64,000 bases of DNA from JAVSMW01 sp032027005. Lineage in GTDB: Bacteria; Bacillota; Thermincolia; Thermincolales; UBA2595. The position numbers and the translations under genes are program-made. The notes under the pieces were generated by a model. It was given only the letters and a program-made list of their open reading frames with translations, ran no database searches and was not told where the DNA came from. Positions 17,574-26,553 of the stretch are shown piece by piece. How positions within the stretch are numbered: the stretch's first letter is position 1; each line of letters begins with the position of its first letter. Where the stretch lies: assembly GCA_032027005.1 (NCBI GenBank), contig JAVSMW010000005.1, positions 186,001 through 250,000 of the forward strand. Reading direction: 5' to 3'.

Positions 17574-19016
17574 ATGAATAACGATAAAGCAAATTGTCCT
17601 TTGGATTTCTCCGGGATATTGAATTCAATACATGAAAGCGTAGTTGTAATAGGTCTTGACTCTACCATCATTTTTGCTAATGCTGCTTATACCCGTATCC
17701 TGGGAGTGCCGGTCAGCAAAGTGCTGGGGAAAAAGCTGGCCGATCTCGAACCCAATTCACCGATCCTCGATGTTTTGCGAACTGGCAAGCCGATGGTTGA
17801 TGATCCCTATCATATCAAAGCCCTGGGCGGCCTGGATATTGTCGCCAATATCAACCCCATCTATGAAAACAGCCGGCTGGTCGGTGTTGTTGCAGTTTTT
17901 CGCGACCGCAGCGAGGTTCAGCACCTGGAGGAAAAACTGCGGCAAACCATGGATGAAGTACAGGAGTTGCGGTCCCGGTTTCTGGAAACCGATGAGCTGA
18001 TTCTCCAAAGCCCGCAAATGCGGAAAATCACGGAACTGATTACGCGCCTGGGGCACGTGGATTCTACTGTTTTGATCACCGGTGAGTCCGGGACCGGCAA
18101 AGAGGTTGTTGCCAAATTAATTCATCGCTCAGGGAAACGCCACAACCAGACTTTTGTTACAATTAACTGTGGGGCCATTCCGGAAAACCTCCTGGAATCA
18201 GAACTATTCGGCTATGAAAAGGGCGCTTTCACCGGTGCCAGCAAGGAGGGCAAAGCCGGGCTTTTGGAAATGGCCAATAACGGCACCCTTTTTCTGGATG
18301 AGATCAGCGAACTCCCTTACAGTTTGCAAGTTAAATTACTGCGGGTCATTCAGGAACAAACCTTTGTACGGATTGGGGGTCTTCATGAAACCAAGGTTGA
18401 CATCCGGTGAAAATAACGGAAGCATATTGTTCGATGCTGATTAAGTCTTCATGAAACCAAGGTTGACATCCGGTTCCTGGCCGCAGCCAACCGCGACCTG
18501 AAGACCATGGTCAATGAAAAAACATTACGGGAAGACTTATATTACCGGTTAAATGTTGTCCCGATAGCACTTCCTCCTTTACGCGAACGGAGGCAGGATA
18601 TTGCCCCTTTGGCCCGTTACTTCCTGCAGAAATTCAACAAAAAATATGGACAGCAAAAGACTCTGCTGCCTGAAGTATATCGCTATTTAGAATCTTATTA
18701 TTGGCCAGGGAATGTCCGGGAGCTGGAAAATCTGATGGAACGGCTGGTTGTTTCGGCAATTAAAGATTATATCGATCTGCAGGATGAAACCCTGGTCGGC
18801 TGTTTCATCAACGGGCCCAATACGCAGCCTGTGGATGTGCGTGATATTATTCCGCTGAATGCGGCCAGAGAAATGGTCGAAAAGGATCTCATTCAAAAAG
18901 CCCTCAATTTATATGGCAGCGCCCGCCGCGCTTCCAAGGTGCTGGCTGTGGACCATTCGACCCTGACCCGTAAAGCCAGGAAATATGGCCTTAAATTTGA
19001 CGGTGAGCAGGAGTAG
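17574..19016 (+). pseudogene. PAS/sigma-54 activator interrupted by a 66-bp in-frame repeat
   Basis: An NtrC-like enhancer-binding protein in two parts. The first (17574-18410) has a PAS domain (residues 10-115) and most of the AAA+ domain: GESGTGKE (Walker A), GAFTGA and GTLFLDEIS. The second (from about 18445; ATG at 18507) has FLAAANRDLK, the REDLYYRLNVVP block, and a Fis-type helix-turn-helix (ARRASKVLAVDHSTLTRKARKYG). Between them the reading frame hits TGA at 18408-18410 inside a 66-bp insertion bounded by direct repeats. Removing 66 bp restores one ORF of 458 aa. As written it makes a truncated protein lacking the DNA-binding domain. It may be phase-variable, decaying, or an assembly artefact. 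Confidence 0.8.
18379..18474 (+). repeat. 30-bp direct repeats flanking a 36-bp insert
   Basis: An identical 30-base unit occurs at 18379-18408 and 18445-18474 (beginning GTCTTCATGAAACCAAGG and ending ACATCCGGT). Between them is a 36-base stretch (18409-18444) with in-frame stops. Unit plus spacer is 66 bp, exactly 22 codons, so recombination between the repeats would precisely restore the sigma-54 activator frame. Confidence 0.92.
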
Positions 19017-19890
19017 TGAAAGTCAGCCCAATGAGGCTTCCGGCTATACCCAAAATTATACTTAGGGACATCACCATAACGATTATGCTTGACATAAGTG
19101 TCCAGGCAGGTAACAGGGGAATGAAAGACAGATATTCCGTCATTTGGGCATAAGCCTGATTCATCACAATTGCTGCCATAGATACGGCCAGTACTCCGCC
19201 GGCTACGGTCAACAACAATCCTTGGAGCAAAAAAGGAAGAGCAATAAAAGATTCCGGTGCCCCCAGTAATCTCAGGGTCCTGATTTGCTCACTGCTATTT
19301 TGGATCCCCAGTCTGATCAGCTGGGATATGATAATCAGTGTGGATATTCCTACTGCCGTCATCACCAGCAGCCCTAAAAGTCTCATCATCCCGGAAATAT
19401 CACGGAGGCGTTCCAGGACCGCTCTGTTGTTCTGGACATGCTCAATTCCAGGTATGTGATCTAGCTCCTGCAGAACCTGGTCGATTTTGTCCAGGTTAAT
19501 TTTCACAGCAATCATTGGACTAAAAGGATTTTCATTAAACAGCTTCAAGACCTCTGCTTCATCTCCCAGGATCTCTGCCATCCTGTCGTAAGCTTCACTT
19601 TTATCCACCGCTCTGGCCTCTCTGACCCCGACCAGGCCCTGCAGCTTGCCCGTTAACCGGGAAACTCCCTGGGTGTCGAGGCCCTCATTATAAAAAACAT
19701 TGATTTCGGCCTCACCCTGGATAATATCAGCCACATGATTACTTACCCGCCATCCGCCAATCACCATGGCGAGAATAAATAAAATCAGACATATACTTAA
19801 GATGGAGATGATATTGGAAATCAGGCTCTGACGAAGCAGCGTGATTGTTTCCCGGCAAAAATAATCTAAATTGGCTGCAATATTTTTCAT
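18991..19890 (-). CDS. ftsX: Cell-division ABC permease FtsX
   Basis: A 299-aa FtsX. A short cytoplasmic N-terminus (YFCRETITLLRQSLISNIISI) precedes TM1. The extracellular loop contains EINVFYNEGLDTQGVSRLTGKL, and three C-terminal helices include QNSSEQIRTLRLLGAPESFIALPFLLQGLLL. FtsX transmits ATP-driven change from FtsE across the membrane to activate peptidoglycan hydrolases. The gene overlaps ftsE by 4 bases and follows the coiled-coil protein gene, giving an adaptor-ftsE-ftsX operon. Its 3' end overlaps the convergent sigma-54 activator by 26 bases. Confidence 0.92.
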   Translation of the reverse strand: MKNIAANLDYFCRETITLLRQSLISNIISILSICLILFILAMVIGGWRVSNHVADIIQGEAEINVFYNEGLDTQGVSRLTGKLQGLVGVREARAVDKSEAYDRMAEILGDEAEVLKLFNENPFSPMIAVKINLDKIDQVLQELDHIPGIEHVQNNRAVLERLRDISGMMRLLGLLVMTAVGISTLIIISQLIRLGIQNSSEQIRTLRLLGAPESFIALPFLLQGLLLTVAGGVLAVSMAAIVMNQAYAQMTEYLSFIPLLPAWTLMSSIIVMVMSLSIILGIAGSLIGLTFTTPAHRQI

Positions 19891-20564
19891 TTAAGTTCGG
19901 CCTGCCTTTCCCATCTCATGCTTCCCTTATCAAGGGTGATAAAGGTAGTATTTTTTCCGCCGCTAAGCATATGTGAGGCATGGGTGCTGACAATTACCGC
20001 CGTGCGACTGTCCTGGAAAGAGGCCAGCAGTTTCAGGATATTCAAGGCGTTTTCCCGGTCCAGGTTACCCGTGGGTTCATCAGCCACAATTAAAGCCGGT
20101 TTCCTGGCAACCGCCCGGGCAATGGCTGCTCTCTGCTGCTCTCCTGTAGACAAATGTTCGACCAGGGCAAAGGACTTTTGTTCTAAGCCAACCTTTTGTA
20201 AAGCATTGATGGCATTCTCTTTTAAACGGCCTTTGGAAAACTCAAGAAAACGCATGCCCAGAATCACATTATCTATTAATGTTCTGCCTTTTAAGAGCCG
20301 GAAATCCTGAAATACAGGGCCGATACTCCTTCTAAGCCTCCTGATCTGGGCAGTCTGCCCTTTAATGATCTCTTGACCCAGCACTTTTAAGGTTCCGGTG
20401 GTTGGGTACTCCATACCCATCATAAGCTTCAACAGGCTCGTTTTCCCCGAGCCGCTGGGTCCTGTAATATAAACCAACTCGCCAGGTTGGATATGCAAAT
20501 CAAAATTTTGCAAAGCCAATGTTTCATCAGGGTACCTCAGAGAAACCCCTGCCGCTTCAATCAA
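19887..20564 (-). CDS. ftsE: Cell-division ABC ATPase FtsE
   Basis: A 225-aa ABC ATPase. Walker A is GPSGSGKTS, the Q-loop lies in IGPVFQDFRLL, the signature is STGEQQRAAIARAVA (a divergent LSGGQ as is usual in FtsE) and Walker B is LIVADEPTGNLD. GPVFQDFRLL and DEPTGNLD are hallmarks of FtsE and LolD-like ATPases. The overlap with ftsX fixes the identity. The FtsEX complex couples ATP hydrolysis to extracellular hydrolase activation in division, elongation or sporulation. The start is at 20564, directly downstream of the coiled-coil gene (13-base gap). Confidence 0.92.
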   Translation of the reverse strand: MIEAAGVSLRYPDETLALQNFDLHIQPGELVYITGPSGSGKTSLLKLMMGMEYPTTGTLKVLGQEIIKGQTAQIRRLRRSIGPVFQDFRLLKGRTLIDNVILGMRFLEFSKGRLKENAINALQKVGLEQKSFALVEHLSTGEQQRAAIARAVARKPALIVADEPTGNLDRENALNILKLLASFQDSRTAVIVSTHASHMLSGGKNTTFITLDKGSMRWERQAELK

Positions 20565-20577
20565 CGTTGTCCCCTCC

Positions 20578-21693
20578 CTATAATCCAGGTGAAATTGAGA
20601 ATTGTAAATACCCGTCCATAGTTTCTACCGATTTAAGAATATAGCCCCCCAGCATTGGCTTGAAATTAATAATAAGGTCGCCATCCCGGAACAGTTCACT
20701 AACCACCTCTTTTTCCAGGGGAATCCCCTGAAAACTCCCCTCTCTCACCTCAAATTTGAGGGCACTTCCCTCATGAATCATAAATATCCCATTTAAAACG
20801 AGATTTTTTTCCGGCATTGTCATTTCCACATTCCCTGGCCGAAATTTAAAGATGATCTGGGGAAAACCTGTGTCACCGGTTATCATTTTATTTAAGGCTT
20901 GATCAGTGAAGGACCCCTTAATGTTGAAGATGCCTCCCGACAGCTGAAATGCTCCCGGTGGTAAATTTCCCTTGGCAATCCGGCTGGTAAATTCCTCAAC
21001 AGCACCTGCAAAAACAGGTTTAAACTCATTCCATTTATTGTGCAGATCAGCCAAATATTTTTGATAATTCTCTCTCTCTGCCGCCAGGGCAGCCAGCTCA
21101 TCCGCCAAATCTTTCTGGAGCTGCTTTTCATTAGCCAGCAGTTCATTATACCGGTCCTGCTTACTACGGAGCCGGGTAAGTTCATCTGTCAGCTTTTGCT
21201 TAACTGCCGCCTGTTGTTCTTTGCTGCTCTGCAGCCGTTCAATAAGTTTCCCGGTATTTTTGGTGATATCTCTTAAAACATTAAGTCTCCGCAAAAAATC
21301 TGTCAGGTCTTTTGATTCCAGAATTATTTCCAGATAAGATCCTGTTCCCATCCTTTGATAACTCCGGAGAACTAATTTTAAATCTTCCTTCTTTTTGGCG
21401 TACGTAGCTTCTTCCTCGGCCATGGATTTTTGTAATGCCGTGATTCGCCCGTTTACTGTTTCTATTTCCCCGGCCATCCTCTCCGCCTCTTCTCCCATTG
21501 CCGCGATTTTCTGTTCCTGGGCAAAAAGCTTTTGCAGAATTTCCGATTGCAGGTTAATTATTTTTTGCAATTTTCCTTTGCTTTCCGGTGTAGAACCGTT
21601 TTGTCCGAAAACCTGGGTTACAGAATAATTCAATAAAAACACAAAAATAACAAAGGCAATTAAAAACTGTTCCTGCCAACGTCCTTTGAGCAT
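20578..21693 (-). CDS. Secreted coiled-coil protein of the ftsEX operon, CwlO/PcsB-like N-terminus
   Basis: A 371-aa exported protein. A TM/signal segment (FLIAFVIFVFLLNYSVTQVFG) precedes a long coiled coil (residues about 38-230) resembling the N-terminal part of PcsB, CwlO and EnvC: SYQRMGTGSYLEIILESKDLTDFLRRLNVLRDI is typical. Unlike these, there is no CHAP, NlpC/P60 or M23 hydrolase domain. The C-terminal 140 residues (FNIKGSFTDQALNKMITGDTG..) form an unrecognised beta-rich domain. It is upstream of ftsE by 13 bases. It probably is the extracytoplasmic partner of FtsEX, acting as a recruiter or activator of a separate hydrolase (inference). Confidence 0.75.
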   Translation of the reverse strand: MLKGRWQEQFLIAFVIFVFLLNYSVTQVFGQNGSTPESKGKLQKIINLQSEILQKLFAQEQKIAAMGEEAERMAGEIETVNGRITALQKSMAEEEATYAKKKEDLKLVLRSYQRMGTGSYLEIILESKDLTDFLRRLNVLRDITKNTGKLIERLQSSKEQQAAVKQKLTDELTRLRSKQDRYNELLANEKQLQKDLADELAALAAERENYQKYLADLHNKWNEFKPVFAGAVEEFTSRIAKGNLPPGAFQLSGGIFNIKGSFTDQALNKMITGDTGFPQIIFKFRPGNVEMTMPEKNLVLNGIFMIHEGSALKFEVREGSFQGIPLEKEVVSELFRDGDLIINFKPMLGGYILKSVETMDGYLQFSISPGL

Positions 21694-21833
21694 GGGGAAA
21701 CACCTCTAAATTTCCGTAATATTTGAAATGAATAAAAGTTATCTTTAAAATATGACATAATTCTTTAACTATGGAAAAAAATCCTTCCGCGGTGTTAAGA
21801 AAATATGTCAACTGCTGCCACCTTACACGTGCT

Positions 21834-21868
21834 AAAAAAATCCGGGTGGAATCTTAAAACTCCACCCG
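21834..21868 (-). terminator. Intrinsic terminator after the catabolic operon
   Basis: CGGGTGGA (21843-21850) pairs with TCCACCCG (21861-21868), and on the minus strand is followed by GA and seven T (21834-21840 are A on the plus strand). It lies 40 bases after the TRAP permease remnant and ends the hcr-ligase-dctP transcript. Confidence 0.85.
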
Positions 21869-21907
21869 AATTCTAGTTTCACTTTATTAATCTAAATTAT
21901 CATTCCA

Positions 21908-22141
21908 CTACTGTTTACCCATCAGCAAATCCGGCAGGAATGTGGAGATGACCGGAAAAGCGATTAATATAGCAGTCAGAATACTTGAGGCGATATCAAA
22001 GGGCCAGACCCCCCGGAAAACCGTTTCCAAAGGCACATCTTTGGCTACACCTTTGATAACATAGGCATTGATACCTACCGGCGGGGTGATTACTCCTATA
22101 CAGGTTACCATCACGATAATTACCCCAAACCAAATCGGGAG
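21908..22141 (-). pseudogene. TRAP large permease (DctM) C-terminal remnant
   Basis: About 77 codons of a DctM C-terminus. The frame reads LPIWFGVIIVMVTCIGVITPPVGINAYVIKGVAKDVPLETVFRG and ends FLPDLLMGKQ. It aligns with the end of the intact DctM at 44521-45825 (PPVGVNAFVVKGITKDVPLTTIFRG). The remnant begins at the base right after the dctP stop codon, with no DctQ and no N-terminal 350 residues of DctM. This is a deletion (or mis-join) that removed dctQ and most of dctM. Transport by this TRAP system is therefore lost here unless another permease serves it. Confidence 0.85.
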
Positions 22142-23290
22142 TTAGTTGGCATTTATGACCCTGTCCGGATATTTCGCGTTGGCCTTTTCAACCAGTTCCT
22201 TGACGGTTTTCATAATATCGGCACCGGGCAGGCCTTTTTCATCCAGAATACCGATATATTTGGCTTCCAAGGGCTTGATTTTTTCCTGCCAGAGGGTGGA
22301 TTCTTCAGGGGCAAGGGTGATAATTTGGAAATCTTTCTTCTTTTCCTTCAGGAAGGCCATACCTGCCTTATCAATTTCGTCGAAGAAGGGTGCAATTTTT
22401 TCCTTGTAGTATGTTTTATTTACCTCTGTGATGGCCTGCTGGATATCCTGAGGCAGCGAATTCCATTTGTCATTGTTCATAACCATAAAGAAGGCCTGAT
22501 TAAAAAGGAAAGGTGTCAGAGTAATGTAATCACCGGTCACCTCGGCCAGCCTAAATCCCTGCAGTGCTTCAACAGGGGAGACACCACCCTCCATAACGTT
22601 CTTTTGGAGTGCTTCATACCATTCCGGCATCGGAATGACAACAGGGTTAGCTCCCAAAAGACCAATAGCGTCGGCCCTCAGACCTGCCGTAGCCCCTATT
22701 TGCATACCTTTTAAGTCGGCCAGGCTTTTTACCGGCTTTTTAGTAAAAAGATCTCCAGGTCCGCCGGCAAAGCTGAACATTTGATGCGTATCCTCCAGCT
22801 CTTTGGGTTTTAGTATTTCAATTCCTTCGTTCAAAGCGTCACTGGCTGAGCGCGAGTTGTTGTAGGCAAGACCGGGCAGAATAAAGCTCTCAACAACCGG
22901 GAAACGCCCCCTTGTGTAAGCATAAACTGATAGACCAATATCCGCCACACCCTTTACAACGCCGTCATAAGTTTCAGTAGAGGCAAGCAAGGTGCCGGCA
23001 GGATAGCTGGTAATCTTAACCCTGCCATTGGTGGCCTTGTCAACAGCTTCAATATAACCTTTGATAATTTCTGTTTCCAGCTTATGGGTAGCCGGGAAGA
23101 AATGGGCCAGTGTCAAGTTGATGGGTTTAACATCTTCTTTGGGTGCGGCAGCGTTGTCTGTGGAATTTTGCTCGGTGTTTGGTGCGGAATTCTGTGAGGA
23201 ATCACCGCCACAGCCTGAGAGTAATAAGATTGAACCTAAGATTAGAATTACGAATAAGAAAAACCCTTTGCCTTTTAAACCTTTGAACAT
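22142..23290 (-). CDS. TRAP transporter substrate-binding lipoprotein (DctP family)
   Basis: A 382-aa lipoprotein with signal peptide ending LLLSGC near residue 27 and a Ser/Asn-rich linker. The mature domain has LTLAHFFPATHKLETEIIKGYIEAVDKATNGRVKI, LKGMQIGATAGLRADAIGLLGANPVVIPMPEWYEALQKNVMEGGVSP and other DctP features, including the region where a conserved Arg binds carboxylate. It is 108 bases downstream of the CoA ligase gene and on the same transcript as the hydroxybenzoyl-CoA reductase genes. Hence an aromatic or related carboxylate is a likely ligand (inference). Its membrane partner genes have been lost (see the remnant beside it). Confidence 0.88.
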   Translation of the reverse strand: MFKGLKGKGFFLFVILILGSILLLSGCGGDSSQNSAPNTEQNSTDNAAAPKEDVKPINLTLAHFFPATHKLETEIIKGYIEAVDKATNGRVKITSYPAGTLLASTETYDGVVKGVADIGLSVYAYTRGRFPVVESFILPGLAYNNSRSASDALNEGIEILKPKELEDTHQMFSFAGGPGDLFTKKPVKSLADLKGMQIGATAGLRADAIGLLGANPVVIPMPEWYEALQKNVMEGGVSPVEALQGFRLAEVTGDYITLTPFLFNQAFFMVMNNDKWNSLPQDIQQAITEVNKTYYKEKIAPFFDEIDKAGMAFLKEKKKDFQIITLAPEESTLWQEKIKPLEAKYIGILDEKGLPGADIMKTVKELVEKANAKYPDRVINAN

Positions 23291-23398
23291 GAAATAACCT
23301 CACTTTCTTTTTGCTCTTAATCTAATTGTCCTTGACCCGCTATTCCAAAAATATACCTTTTTGCGCCCCCCCCTTTCCTCCAAACTGATTGCACTGGT

Positions 23399-25045
23399 TT
23401 AGATTTGTGACTCCATTTTGAGTTTTTCTGTTATATCTTCCCGCAAAGCTTTTTTTGAAACCTTACCCACACTGGTCAGGGGGAAATCCTTGACAACTTC
23501 CAGGCGTTCCGGCAGCTTGAACTTGGCAATATTTTTCTGGATCATAAAATTTTTGAGGTCTTCTAAGTCAAACTTACCTTCCTCTTTCAAAATAACATAA
23601 GCGCAGGTCCTCTCACCCAGAACCGGGTCCGGCATAGCGACAGCGGCAGCATTTTTAACTAAGGGGTGCCCTAAAATAAGATTTTCAATTTCCTCAGCAC
23701 TGATTTTTTCTCCTCCCCGGTTAATGAGGTCCTTTTTCCGGCCTTCTACTATCAAACAGCCATCTTTCTGCATACGCACCATATCGCCTGTTTTATAATA
23801 GCCCTCAGCGGTGAACGCTGTCTTGTTATGTTCTGCAGCTTTATAATATCCCCGAATCGTGTATGGGCCCCGGCAAATCAATTCCCCCACGCTGCCCATG
23901 GGAACTTCATTTTCGTCATCATCTACAATTTTAATTTCATCACCAGGGGAAATCGGCTTCCCTACAGTTTCAAAAACAATCTCATCAGCATCGTCGAGAG
24001 ATGTAATGGTATTGAGACCTTCTCCCATTCCCAGAACCTGCTGCAGCCTGCATCCTAGCACAGGTTTTACACGCTGGGCCACTTCCGGATTTAATTTGGC
24101 TCCGCCGTTAACGACAACTTCCCAGGAGCTTAAATCATATTCTTTAACCAGCGGAGAGTTCACCCAGTTTACAATCATAGCCGGTACGGCCGGCACAAAG
24201 GTTACCTTTTCTTTCTCCACAACAGCAAACATATCTTGAGGACTATGGGAAGTGGGAATCACGATTTTCCCGCCCACCAATATTACTGACTGCATTCCGG
24301 GATTGGCCAGAGCAAAGTTATGGGCCAGAGGAGTTGTGGCCAGGTAAACGGAGTACATGGTAAACCCGCAATAGGCACCGCCCTGAAGTGAATTATATAA
24401 ATAATCGTTATGGGTCCTGGGAATTACTTTGGGCATCCCGGTGGTGCCTCCGGAAAGCTGAAACACCGCAACTTCATAGGGGTCGGGCTTATGCTGAGCC
24501 AAAGAATCCGCTAAAGTCCCTTCATCAACAGGTGCTTCCAGCAATTCCGCCAAAGAAGTAATTCCGCTCTCCCCCGGATCACCGTTTACAAAAACATACT
24601 CAACGGACTCAACAGAGTTCCTAATTTCTATACCCAGTTTTAACAAATCCGGATTTCCCTCAATAATATAGCCTTTGGCTTCGGTATGTTTTGCTATATA
24701 TTCAATTTCATGCTGCCGGTGCGCAGCAAGACACATAACAGGAATGATTCCCACCTTCAGGAGAGCAAAATAAGCATAGATGATCTCCGGTGAGTTTGCT
24801 AACTGAAATATCACTCGATCCTTAGGCTTGAGGCCGCTTTTAAGCATCTGAAAGGCCAGCCGGTTTACTTTTTGCTGTAGTTCCGCATAAGTAAGGCGAA
24901 TGTCCCCCTTTACTACTGCTTCACGATTGGCAAAGTTCGCTGCCGCCCGGTCAAAGCTGTCGCCAATTGGAATTTCCTGCCAGTACCCTTTCTGTACATA
25001 CTCCTTTTGAAGCTCCACCGGCCATGGTGTACAACCTTCTAACAT
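23399..25045 (-). CDS. Aryl-acid AMP ligase / acyl-CoA ligase (DhbE/EntE-like)
   Basis: A 548-aa AMP-forming enzyme. It has the ATP motif QLSGGTTGMPKVIPRTHNDYLYN, GGAKLNPEVAQRV, and the C-terminal YKTGDMVRMQKDGCLIVEGRKKDLINRGGEKISAEEIE with a lysine hinge/catalytic region (LPLTSVGKVSKK-like end, here FPLTSVGKVSKKALR). The N-terminus LEGCTPWPVELQKEYVQKGYW resembles 2,3-dihydroxybenzoate-AMP ligases. No NRPS or aryl carrier gene is near. With hcr-like genes directly upstream it is best read as an aromatic-acid:CoA ligase, for example 4-hydroxybenzoate. I choose ATG 25045: AGAGGGG lies upstream, whereas the longer frame has no good site. Confidence 0.82.
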   Translation of the reverse strand: MLEGCTPWPVELQKEYVQKGYWQEIPIGDSFDRAAANFANREAVVKGDIRLTYAELQQKVNRLAFQMLKSGLKPKDRVIFQLANSPEIIYAYFALLKVGIIPVMCLAAHRQHEIEYIAKHTEAKGYIIEGNPDLLKLGIEIRNSVESVEYVFVNGDPGESGITSLAELLEAPVDEGTLADSLAQHKPDPYEVAVFQLSGGTTGMPKVIPRTHNDYLYNSLQGGAYCGFTMYSVYLATTPLAHNFALANPGMQSVILVGGKIVIPTSHSPQDMFAVVEKEKVTFVPAVPAMIVNWVNSPLVKEYDLSSWEVVVNGGAKLNPEVAQRVKPVLGCRLQQVLGMGEGLNTITSLDDADEIVFETVGKPISPGDEIKIVDDDENEVPMGSVGELICRGPYTIRGYYKAAEHNKTAFTAEGYYKTGDMVRMQKDGCLIVEGRKKDLINRGGEKISAEEIENLILGHPLVKNAAAVAMPDPVLGERTCAYVILKEEGKFDLEDLKNFMIQKNIAKFKLPERLEVVKDFPLTSVGKVSKKALREDITEKLKMESQI

Positions 25046-25073
25046 AATAACCCCTCTCTTATTTTCAGTAATC

Positions 25074-25544
25074 TTAATCAACTGTATTTTCTGCAGCTGT
25101 TTGCACTGCCTTTATTATTTTGGCATAACCGGTGCAGCGGCAGAGATTGCCGGCCATAGCTGTTCTGATTTCTTCCTCGGCAGGAGAGGGATTTTCCATG
25201 AGCAGGGCCTTGGCGGAAATGACCATGCCCGGAGTGCAAAAACCGCACTGGATAGCTCCCTCATTTACAAAAGCCTCCTGCAGCGGGTCCAGCCGGTCGC
25301 CCTTGGCTAACCCTTCAATGGTAACTATTTCTTTACCCACAGCGGCCTCCACCGGCAAGATACATGAGAGGACTGCTTTCCCATCCATCAGCACAGTACA
25401 GCTGCCGCAGCTGCCCGTGTTGCAGCCGATTTTTGTGCCGGTCAGCCCCAGCTCGTTACGGAGCACGTCGGCCAAAGTTTTATTTCCTTTAACCTTTGTG
25501 TTATATGTAAAACCATTTACTTTAAGTTCAATAGCTGTTTCCAT
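25074..25544 (-). CDS. hcrC: 2Fe-2S subunit of hydroxybenzoyl-CoA reductase-like enzyme
   Basis: A 156-aa protein with the plant-type [2Fe-2S] motif GCNTGSCGSCTVLMDGKAVLSC (CxxxxCxxC..C) and the C-terminal [2Fe-2S] motif QCGFCTPGM..NLCRCTGYAKI. The size and two clusters match the small subunit of the xanthine oxidase family (HcrC, CoxS). It is between the ligase and the FAD subunit and separated by only 3 bases from it. The symbol is given by operon context: together with the neighbouring subunits, the set has the extra iron-sulfur site that marks 4-hydroxybenzoyl-CoA reductase. Confidence 0.8.
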   Translation of the reverse strand: METAIELKVNGFTYNTKVKGNKTLADVLRNELGLTGTKIGCNTGSCGSCTVLMDGKAVLSCILPVEAAVGKEIVTIEGLAKGDRLDPLQEAFVNEGAIQCGFCTPGMVISAKALLMENPSPAEEEIRTAMAGNLCRCTGYAKIIKAVQTAAENTVD

Positions 25545-25547
25545 GGA

Positions 25548-26552
25548 CTACACTTCCTTTACTGTTAAATTAGCTGCAGCCAGGCTGATGCAGCGTTTGC
25601 TGAGCAATCCAGCCATCTGCTTGCGATACTTGGCGGTGCCATGGTAGACATTATTCACCGGCTTGGCTTGTTGGCGGGCCAACTGATCAATTTCATCCAG
25701 CGGTATATCTGATAAAGTGCGCCCCAGCATAATTTTAGCGGCTTCTGCTACTACCACCGGTCCTGAGCCGACAGCTGTAAGCACCAACTTGGCATTGGCG
25801 ACCTTACCTTCCGCATCTGCTGTCACGCAGGCGGCCACCCCGACCAGGGGATAGTCAACGGCCTTCCGGTGGGACCGTTTAATATAACAGGCAGCAGAAT
25901 TTGCTGCCAGCGGCGGCAGCTTAATCTCCGTCACCATTTCCCCGGCTTTGAGGGTGAGGGACTCTTTACCTTCCCCACTATACAACTCGTCCAGAGGCAG
26001 AATCCGTTCATCCGCAGCACTTTGCAGCCTTACTACGGCACCCATGGCAATCAGCACAGGAGCCAGGTCTCCTCTGTAAGTAGCATAACAGACCTCTTCC
26101 TTTCCAATAAGGTGACACTTGCTGCCCCCGGCCTTAAAGCAGGGCGGCTGGGTTTCTTTCCATAGCCGGGACTGATTGTAGTACCAGCACATATTGTCCT
26201 GACAAAGGTTCCCCGCTAAAGTTCCCATGTTTCTGATTTGGACCGAGGCCACTTTGGACGCAGCCTCAGCCAGCACCGGGTACTTCTCCCTGACTACAGA
26301 AGATCTTTCGAGATCTCTCACGGTAGTCATTGCGCCTATCTTTAAGCCACTTCCCTGGTCATAGGTGATATAATTCAGCTCCTTGAGGCCTCCAATATCC
26401 ACCAGATGACCGGGATTGGTGATGCCCTGTTTGACCCGCAGGTAAACATCGGTTCCACCGGCTTTTACTACTGCCTGCGGACCCAGTTCCCGGAGCTGAC
26501 TCAGTGCCTGATCAAGGGTCAAAGTGCCATGGTATTGGTAGTTTGCTGCCAT
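25548..26552 (-). CDS. hcrB: FAD subunit with extra Cys insertion (HcrB-like)
   Basis: A 334-aa FAD-binding subunit. KAGGTDVYLRVKQG and IGAMTTVRDLE bind FAD, and VQIRNMGTLAGNLCQDNMCWYY follows. After this the chain has an insert with Cys residues in CQDNMC, PPCF, SKCH and EEVCY. This pattern is a hallmark of the beta subunit of 4-hydroxybenzoyl-CoA reductase, where four of the cysteines hold an additional [4Fe-4S] cluster (family knowledge). Other xanthine-oxidase-family FAD subunits lack it. Start is ATG at 26552 with AAGGAAGG upstream; a GTG at 26561 would add three residues and overlap hcrA. Confidence 0.8.
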   Translation of the reverse strand: MAANYQYHGTLTLDQALSQLRELGPQAVVKAGGTDVYLRVKQGITNPGHLVDIGGLKELNYITYDQGSGLKIGAMTTVRDLERSSVVREKYPVLAEAASKVASVQIRNMGTLAGNLCQDNMCWYYNQSRLWKETQPPCFKAGGSKCHLIGKEEVCYATYRGDLAPVLIAMGAVVRLQSAADERILPLDELYSGEGKESLTLKAGEMVTEIKLPPLAANSAACYIKRSHRKAVDYPLVGVAACVTADAEGKVANAKLVLTAVGSGPVVVAEAAKIMLGRTLSDIPLDEIDQLARQQAKPVNNVYHGTAKYRKQMAGLLSKRCISLAAANLTVKEV

Positions 26553-26553
26553 C

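Noticed and set aside
23399..25045. Siderophore aryl-AMP ligase (EntE/DhbE)
   Set aside because: No aryl carrier, isochorismatase or NRPS genes are nearby, and hcr-like genes lie directly upstream.
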